Shown piece after piece: positions 57,826 to 64,000 of a stretch of DNA of 64,000 bases. Position numbers and translations under genes: made by a program. Under the pieces are notes generated by a model. That model was not told the DNA's origin, did not search any database, and worked only from the letters and a program-made list of their open reading frames with translations. How positions within the stretch are numbered: the first letter of the stretch is position 1; every line of letters begins with the position of its first letter. Location: the NCBI GenBank assembly GCA_033032865.1, contig JAWHQI010000099.1, positions 2,551,001 through 2,615,000 on the forward strand, given 5' to 3'. The DNA is from Dactylorhiza incarnata. Its lineage: Eukaryota > Streptophyta > Magnoliopsida > Asparagales > Orchidaceae.

Positions 57826-58732
57826 ACAGATGGCAGGGACTTCTATCACTGGGGGAGATAGTGATGTGTTGTTCTCTGGGAAGAAGAAGAAGTGGGAGAA
57901 GAAGAAGCTGGGTTATGATGGACCCTCTACTTCAGGTCAGCAGGATTGGGGTTATGCTCCTAAGTCTGATGGGAAGAAGAAGGGAGATGGACCAAGGTGC
58001 TTCAGGTGCAATAAGACCGGCCACTTCAAGAAGGATTGCCGGGTTAATCTTCAGTCGGGACATGTAGCAGAGAAGGAGAAGCCAAAGTCTGATGAAGCTG
58101 GATGGGGAGGAGCATTTGCAACTAATATGACGGCGATGCCCGTTAAGGCCTTGGCTGCCATCAATTTCGAAGAGGATTGGATTGTTGATTCAGGGTGTGG
58201 ACATCTTCTTACCGAGGATGAATCAAAGTTCTCTTCTTTGGCGCCTTACTCAGGTAACGATGCTATCATTATGGCTGATAATTCTGTTCATGCTGTTGAA
58301 CAAGAAGGTGTTGTCTCCTTGAGCAGTGATAAGGGTCCACTCACGTTAAGGAGTGTTTATCACATGCCTGGTATGAGGAATAATCTCTTCTCTGTGACCA
58401 ATGCGGTCGATGCCAGTTATCACGTTCTGTTTGGCCCAACAGAAGTGAAGTTTCTTAAAACTCAACCGGAGATAAGGGGAGATGTTATCCATGTTGGAAA
58501 GAGGGTGAAGGACTTGTTCGTGTTATCGACAAGTACCTATGTTGATAAGATGAAGACCAACGATAGCGCGACTATCTGGCATGAAAGGTTGGGGCATGTT
58601 GGCATGGACAAATTGAAAGCTATGGCGTTAAGGGGCCTTGTCAAGGGCTTGCCTAGCTTGTCCTCTTTTGTAGACGGTCATGTTTATGCTGGATGTCAGT
58701 TTGGTAAGTCTCATCGACTTCCATTTGATTAA
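57826..58732 (+). pseudogene. gag-pol: Element F gag C-terminus, protease and GAG-pre-integrase
   Basis: Continues gag with a CCHC knuckle CFRCNKTGHFKKDC and an uninterrupted fusion to the protease (DWIVDSGCGHLL, intact DSG). The GAG-pre-integrase region has IWHERLGHVGMDKLKAM and CQFGKSHRL. A TAA at 58730-58732 replaces a Lys codon seen in K. Unlike A and C, no stop lies between gag and protease. Confidence 0.9.
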
Positions 58733-60386
58733 TCGCAAACTAGATGCAAAGCGCCGTTGGAGTGCATCCACGGTGATTTGATGGGACCGACAGCCACCCC
58801 AAGCCTTGGAGGCAATAGATATATGTTAGTGTTGATTGATGATTACACCAGATATGTCTGGGTGTATTTTTTGAAAGAGAAGTCGGAAGCCTTTGCAAAG
58901 TTTGTGGAGTTCAAGGAGCTGGTGGAAGGTCGGTTAGGCCTGCGGGTGAAGAAATTGAGAACTGACAATGGTGGGGAGTTCACCTCTGGTGAGTTCTCAA
59001 GTTTTTGCAGGAAACATGGCGTTCGGAGAGAGCTCACTTGTGCCCATACTCCACAGCAGAATGGCGTTGCGGAGAGGAAGATCCGTCATCTGACGGAAAC
59101 CTGCAAATGCTGGCTTCATGCCAAGGGTATCCCAAAGTCCTTTTGGGCGGAGGGAATGTCTTGTGCGGCTTATGTCATCAACAGAATGCCTCTAAGTCCT
59201 TTCAACATGAAGACCCCTCACGAATTGATGTTCAAGGAGAAACCAAGTGTTGCTCACCTTCAGGTGTTCGGGTCAACCTGCTATGTGCATATTCCTGATG
59301 CTCTTCGGATGAAGCTAGATGCGAAAGCAAGGAAGCTAGTCTTTGTCGGGTATGATGAGCGGAAGAAAGGATGGAGGTGCATAGATCCTGAGACACAGAG
59401 ATCAGTGGTATCTCGGGATGTGGTGTTCGATGATGTAACTTCCTACAAAGGGAGTTCAGGAGTTGAACTACCGGAGAGCAGGGTTGATGAAGCAGAGAAA
59501 GCTGCAGGAACTCTTCAAGTGGAGTTGCCTGTTTCACCAGGAGCTCCAGCTGAGTCAAGCTCTGAGATGGAGGCTTCAGGTTCTGGAAGCAGGGGGAGCG
59601 ATGCTCCAAATTCGTCTGGAAGAGGAGCTTGCACAGAAGAAGCAGCTGAGGAGGTGGTTAGTCAGGTGCAACCTCTTAGGAGGTCGAAGAGGACTATCAA
59701 GCCACCAGATCGATATACAGGAGGAAACATGGTGAGCTTCGTCTCATGTTTCTTCGCTGGTCCCTTGGATGAAAGGGAGCCGCCGAGCTTTGAGAAAGCC
59801 AAAGGCGTGAAGCAGTGGGATATTGCTATACAAGAAGAGATGGATGCTCTCAAGAAGAATGAGACTTGGTCTCTAGTGCCCAGGCCTAAGGGCATTACCC
59901 CTGTGACATGCAAATGGGTTTACAAGCTCAAGAAGAAAGCTGACGACACGATCGAGCGTTACAAGATTCGCCTTGTAGCTCGCGGGTTCTCACAGCAGTT
60001 GCATGGATACATGGATGCTGACTACGGGGGAGACGTGTATGATCGGAGATCATCGTCTGGTTATATCTTTATGACGGGCTCCACAACTATCTCTTGGTGC
60101 AGCAAAAAGCAGGACTCGGTGTCCGTATCTACCACAGAAGCAGAATACAAGGCTTCGGCCTTGGCAGCTCAGGAAGCCGTTTGGCTCAGGAGGTTGGTGG
60201 AGGATGTTCATGAGGAGGTTCGAGGTCCCACTATGCTACGCGGGGACAATGAGAGTGCTCTCAAGCTGGTTAACAATCCAGTCTGTCACGCGAGGACCAA
60301 GCATATAGAGATTGAGCACCATTTCATTCGTGAAAAGGTGTTGGGAGGATCTCTTATGGTCGAGCATGTTCGGAGTGCGGACAATG
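58733..60386 (+). pseudogene. pol: Element F integrase, deleted RT and partial RNase H
   Basis: The integrase has CIHGDLMGP, LRTDNGGEF and [12 protein letters not shown]. The C-terminal region (KLVFVGYDERKKG) leads to an RT start (ETWSLVPRPKG, GFSQQ). At about 59997-60000 the frame jumps directly to MDADYGGDV of RNase H, losing about 0.8 kb including YVDD. The junction has a 3-bp shared AGT. RNase H continues (STTEAEYKASALAAQ, KHIEIEHHF) until H cuts in at 60387. This copy cannot encode RT. Confidence 0.9.
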
Positions 60387-61745
60387 TAAAAGGAGGTTTA
60401 GTTCTTATTTATCTGTTAAAACTCTTGTTTAGGTTTGGTTTCAAAATAAATGATATATATACAAATATATATATAGGATGTTTGCTGTAGGAGTAATAAG
60501 CACAAATAGTTAGAGTGCATAAATAAAATACAGCAAAAGAAACAGTGCAAAGCAAATAGGAAGCAAGCAATCTAGATGACACAAAAATATATAGTAGTTC
60601 CCCTCAACTGGGTACATCTACACTTCTACCCACTGGTAGGAATCCACTATGAGGTTGTTGATTAGGTGCCCTCACAGCAGGTGAGCTGTTGATAAGGTGC
60701 TCTAACCAAACTGCAGGTTTTTGCTAAGGTGCCCTGTCACCGGGATTAACTTTTGAAGGGAGTTATAACCCTGTACAGGATGGGGTAAGGAAGTAAAAAT
60801 AAAAGCAGAAATTAAATTGTTCTTCTCTGTATAAGAAGACTCTTGAAGATCCTGGTTTGAAGTTGAATGAATCTTGATGAGGATGTTGAAGAGCTCCCCC
60901 TGTCTGATGTAAGTTGATGACAGTTCTGGAGTCCTCTTCTCTTGATTGTACAAACACTTATTTCCTCTTATGCAGTGATGATCCTGAGCAAGTAATTGTG
61001 ATTTGTGTCTCAGGTTGTTTTGAATCTGCAAGAAGATGTTAGTACTGAAGATCAACAAGATAAATTTTCTCTTCTCTGTCGTGTGTTCTCTCTGTGTGTT
61101 CTCATTGCTTTGCACTCTTCTGTAAGTTCCCTTTATAATCTGAGGACCCTTGCTCTTAATTTGAATTTTCTTCTCGGGAAGAAGAGAAGAGCTAAAGTCT
61201 CTATCATTGATTTGACTCTTCGAGAAGATAACCTGCCGTTACTCTTCATTAAAGCTGATCTGCAACGGCTATAATATTTATTGATCTGCAACGGCTAAGT
61301 TAAATATCATAAAGAAAGAGAGCAGAGTAAAATAATATTTGTCGAGCTTCTGGCTAGAATTTGTTAAGCGCTGAACGGCATTTGTCGAGCGCCTTTCTGA
61401 AGGTTTGTCGAGCTCTTCACATTTCGTGATTCGTCGAGCGCCTTTCTGAGGCTTTGTCGAGCTCTTCCACTTTTTGTCGAGCGACGTTCAGAGAATAATT
61501 TGTTGACCGCTGAGACTGGCTGTCTGGTGAGTGGTTAATGAAATGACAGATTCGTGTAACGTCGTTCGACAAATGTTGAGCTCCATTCGCCGAAAGCAGA
61601 GAATAAATATTTTTGTTTATTTAATTTTCTCCGATTCGATCGCATCATATTTAATTTATGTTCACTTAGATTGATCTAAATTATTAGATGACTTATTAAC
61701 AAAAGGATGGATCCTAACTCAAATCAAAAAGCTATGGTTCCAACA
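60387..61745 (-). repeat. 3' LTR of element H
   Basis: 1359 bp. On the minus strand it begins TGTTGGAACC and ends CTCCTTTTA, with TA where I has CA. U3 (61330-61590) carries many GTCGAGC and CGACAAAT modules; TATAAAG on the minus strand is at 61131-61137. The end region has a TA microsatellite. Confidence 0.9.
61131..61137 (-). promoter_or_regulatory. TATA box of LTR H
   Basis: TATAAAG on the minus strand, about 200 bp after the GTCGAGC cluster; matched by TATAAAAAG in I. Confidence 0.5.
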
Positions 61746-61758
61746 ATCTCCCCCTATT
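61746..61758 (-). promoter_or_regulatory. Polypurine tract of element H
   Basis: The minus strand reads AATAGGGGGAGAT before the 3' LTR. A second AATAGGGGGAGA copy lies 50-70 bp further in (about 61801-61815). Confidence 0.8.
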
Positions 61759-62377
61759 TGAGTTGGGATCCTAAATCAAATTAAAACTAGTGACCTGGTG
61801 GTCTCCCCCTATTTGGTTTAGGAAGTCGACAGTTTTAATTTTATATTCTCCTTTTCTCTCTCACTTGGTTTCTCTGAATTTCTCATTTTCTCTCTCACTT
61901 GGGCTTTAATAATTTTTCATCCTTTTAAAATTATTTGAGCAACTCTGCTTTCCTAGATTTTAATTTCTTAAGATCTGAATTAAAATTTTCAATTGCAGCA
62001 ACCTTTGCAATTAGAGAGATTAAATCTTATTTGGGGATTTGAGCTTCTCATTTTCTCTCTCATTTTATTATTCTAGAAGGATTTTAATATATGAGTTGCT
62101 ACAGCTGTTAATGAATTTTAAGGAATGTTTTAGATTATAAGAACATTGTCAGACATCTTCGTTCTCATAGAGTCCCTTTATCAGAAGAAACTCACACTCA
62201 GTGCTATGGTCATTACTGATCAATGCAGCTACAGTAGAATGTTCAAACTGACTTGGAGAAGACTGTAAGAATACAAAGTTGTCTTAACATTGTTTTTATA
62301 ATGGAAACAATCCATGTAAATTTTAGGTTTGCTGTTTGAGTTGGGATGGAGTTTAATGGTGAGAAACTTATTAATAA
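61759..62377 (-). other. Element H non-coding internal stretch
   Basis: AT-rich sequence with no supported gene, between the gag remnant and the polypurine tract. It is probably what remains after loss of pol. Confidence 0.6.
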
Positions 62378-63355
62378 TTAATTAGAAAGTTTCTTAAAAT
62401 ATATTAGCCTTTTTATTTCATTAAAATATAAGTTTGAAGATTTTTGTTGATCATGATTAATTATTTTCTCTTTAGAAATTTGTTCAAACTTTTTGGCCTG
62501 CATTTTGAGATTTCTCCCATTAGTTGTGCTTGCCATAGAAAATTTGTTTTTAAGAGAAATAGTCTGTTCTTCTGATGATTTCAAATTTTCTTAAAGTTTA
62601 TTATTCTCAGGAGTTAGAAAATTTATATTTGTTAACTCTTTTAAAGGTTTATTTTCATATTTTATTAATTCTGTAAATGTTAATTTATGATTAGTTTTAT
62701 CTTGAGTGGAGGTAAAATTATAAGTTGGAGTTACCTCAGTTACCTCAAGCTTTTCCGATTCGATTTCTGCATCTGGAATTTGATGTGAACCACCATATAT
62801 GGCCATCATGCAGAAGGCTCTAGCTCTAAGTTCTTCTTCTTGTTCTTCTTCACTTAGGTTTGTTGATGGTTCTGCATCAAAAATATAGTTAGTTTAAGAG
62901 ATAGAGGTAGGTTTATTTACCATCCTAGAGAGGGAGTTCCATATTCCTCTTGCAGAAGTGCAGTCTTCAAGTTTTTGAAGAATGTCTTTTGACACTAACT
63001 GAGCCAAGATCTGCATGGCTTTGGCATCTGCATCTGAGGATGGGGAAGGTTCTGTATATGGGGAAGGTCCTTTATGTTTATCAGTCTGCCCATTATCAGT
63101 ACCAACTTTGAATTTATCTGGCTTCATTTTGCAAACACGGGCAGTGACATCAGTTTCTCTATTGCCACGTTTTATTTTGGTAGTTTTCTTTGAAGAAGAT
63201 ATATCAACGCCAACATAAACAGACCCTGTCAAGATAGATTTGTAAATTTCTTCATCTATGACATTCATATATAACATAATTCTAACTTGCCATAAAGAAA
63301 AATTATCCAAATTAAATATAGGTGGATCTGAAGACAGAAATTTTACTTGTATCAT
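62378..63355 (-). pseudogene. gag: Element H gag remnants
   Basis: The ATG at 63355 (MIQVKFLSSD) opens an N-terminal Gag domain with FNLDNFSLWQVRIMLYMN, similar to the damaged J start. It ends at 62894 after TSARGIWNSLSRMV, where TAA follows. A second part (62809-62591) begins MMAIYGG, matching the J segment after its zinc knuckle, so the knuckle region is deleted. A third part (62584-62378) is Lys-rich coiled coil. No enzyme domain follows. Confidence 0.85.
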
Positions 63356-63433
63356 TTTAGAAAAACTTTTTAGAACAGATTTAAGAACTAAGTGATCTTT
63401 GTGATTTCAGGTGTTAACCTGTGTGACAAATCA

Positions 63434-63449
63434 ACCTGCTTTGATACCA
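63434..63449 (-). promoter_or_regulatory. Primer binding site of element H
   Basis: TGGTATCAAAGCAGGT on the minus strand, two bases from the LTR; initiator tRNA-Met type. Confidence 0.88.
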
Positions 63450-63451
63450 AT

Positions 63452-63525
63452 TAAAAGGAGGTTTAGTTCTTATTTATCTGTTAAAACTCTTATTTAGGTT
63501 TGGTTTCAAAATAAATGATATATAT

Positions 63526-63556
<31 letters not shown>

Positions 63557-64000
63557 GGATGTTTGCTGTAGGAGTAATAAGCACAAACAGTTAGAGTGCA
63601 TAAATAAAATACAGCAAAAGAAACAGTGCAAAGCAAATAGGAAGCAAGCAATCCAGATGACACAAAAATATATAGTAGTTCCCCTCAACTGGGTACATCT
63701 ACTCTTCTACCCACTGGTAGGAATCCACTATGAGGTTGTTGATAAGGTGCCCTCACACCAGGTGAGCTGTTGATAAGGTGCTCTAACCAAACTGCAGGTT
63801 TTTGCTAAGGTGCCCTGTCACCGGGATTAACTTTTGAAGGGAGTTATAACCCTGTACAGGATGGGGTAAGGAAGTAAAAATAAAAGCAGAAATTAAATTG
63901 TTCTTCTCTGTATAAGAAGACTCTTGAAGATCCTGGTTTGAAGTTGATTGAATCTTGATGAGGATGTTGAAGAGCTCCCCCTGTCTGATGTAAGTTAATG
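63452..64000 (-). repeat. 5' LTR of element H, partial
   Basis: It matches 60387-60933. A TA microsatellite (63528-63557) is clearly longer than in the 3' copy. The LTR runs off the window end. Confidence 0.92.

Larger units (their letters stand above)
49561..60386 (+). mobile_element. Element F: Copia retrotransposon of the K family, partial
   Basis: 5' LTR 49561-50746, PBS 50747, gag and pol on the plus strand. E is inserted in gag (TSD GCAAG). H is inserted at 60387 in the RNase H region, so the 3' LTR lies beyond the window. The central part of RT is deleted. F interrupts M pol at 49560; the left flank GGCCC would be the target site. Confidence 0.9.
60387..64000 (-). mobile_element. Element H: deleted SIRE-like Copia element, cut by the window end
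   Basis: Minus strand: 5' LTR from 63452 to beyond 64000, PBS, a shortened internal region (61746-63451, 1.7 kb) with gag remnants only, polypurine tract, 3' LTR 60387-61745. The left target site candidate is CAATG (60382-60386). Protease, integrase, RT and RNase H are absent. It is a family member of solo LTR I. LTR copies differ at about 1.7% over 540 bp. Confidence 0.92.

Overview
This window is plant nuclear DNA, probably from a eudicot. It is built almost entirely of nested LTR retrotransposons, and I find no convincing host gene, rRNA, tRNA or CRISPR array. The plant signs are Copia Gag-protease-integrase-RT-RNase H polyproteins, primer binding sites (PBS) complementary to initiator tRNA-Met (TGGTATCAGAGC type) or tRNA-Asp, a Gypsy pol with a second RNase H (Tat lineage), and a Transposase_28-like antisense gene. 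I use letters A-M for the elements. Names of lineages rest on motif recognition only.

Layout from left to right. A (1-4567, minus) is a SIRE-like Copia cut by the window edge. B (4568-9269, minus) is a Copia with short LTRs, interrupted by A and by a solo LTR, I (6521-7863). C (9270-16367, plus) is a SIRE-like Copia inserted in the LTR of B. D (16368 to about 20540, plus) is a non-autonomous element primed by tRNA-Asp, encoding one zinc-knuckle protein. G (about 20541-22334) is an LTR related to K and F. M (22335-49560) is a Tat-like Gypsy: pol on the minus strand, a 95-bp tandem array, and a spliced plus-strand gene with its own TATA box. M is split by K (24579-43363, minus Copia, TSD CCCCC). 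K carries a solo LTR L (24661-25898, TSD ATGCC) in its 3' LTR and element J (30085-41064, plus, TSD GAGTA) in its protease. F (49561 to at least 60386, plus Copia of the K family) is inserted in M. F holds E (51423-57820, minus, sister of D, TSD GCAAG) in gag and H (60387 to beyond the end, minus, relative of I) in its RNase H region.

Five boundaries (I, J, K, L, E) are proven by matching 5-bp target site duplications (TSDs). Insertions run up to about six deep (B, C, D, M, then K with J, or F with E). By eye the LTR pairs differ at about 5% (K), about 2% (J, H) and two bases in 1601 (E), so E is very young.

The most unusual signal is shared architecture, not one gene. LTRs of unrelated families each carry their own cluster of CpG-containing palindromes upstream of the TATA box: TCGGATATCCGA in A, TCGTCGA/TCGACGA in C, H, I and J, GAGACCGCGCGGTCTC in F, G and K, GCACGACCANTGGTCGTGC in D and E, and GTCACG-GG-CGTGAC in L. 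In J the same palindrome recurs inside gag and again, with a TATA box, just before the extra 3' ORF, which looks like an internal promoter. In A it recurs inside gag. Coding regions of A, B, C, J, K, F, H and M all carry stops, frameshifts or deletions. The 413-codon ORFs of D and E are the only long ones intact in both copies.
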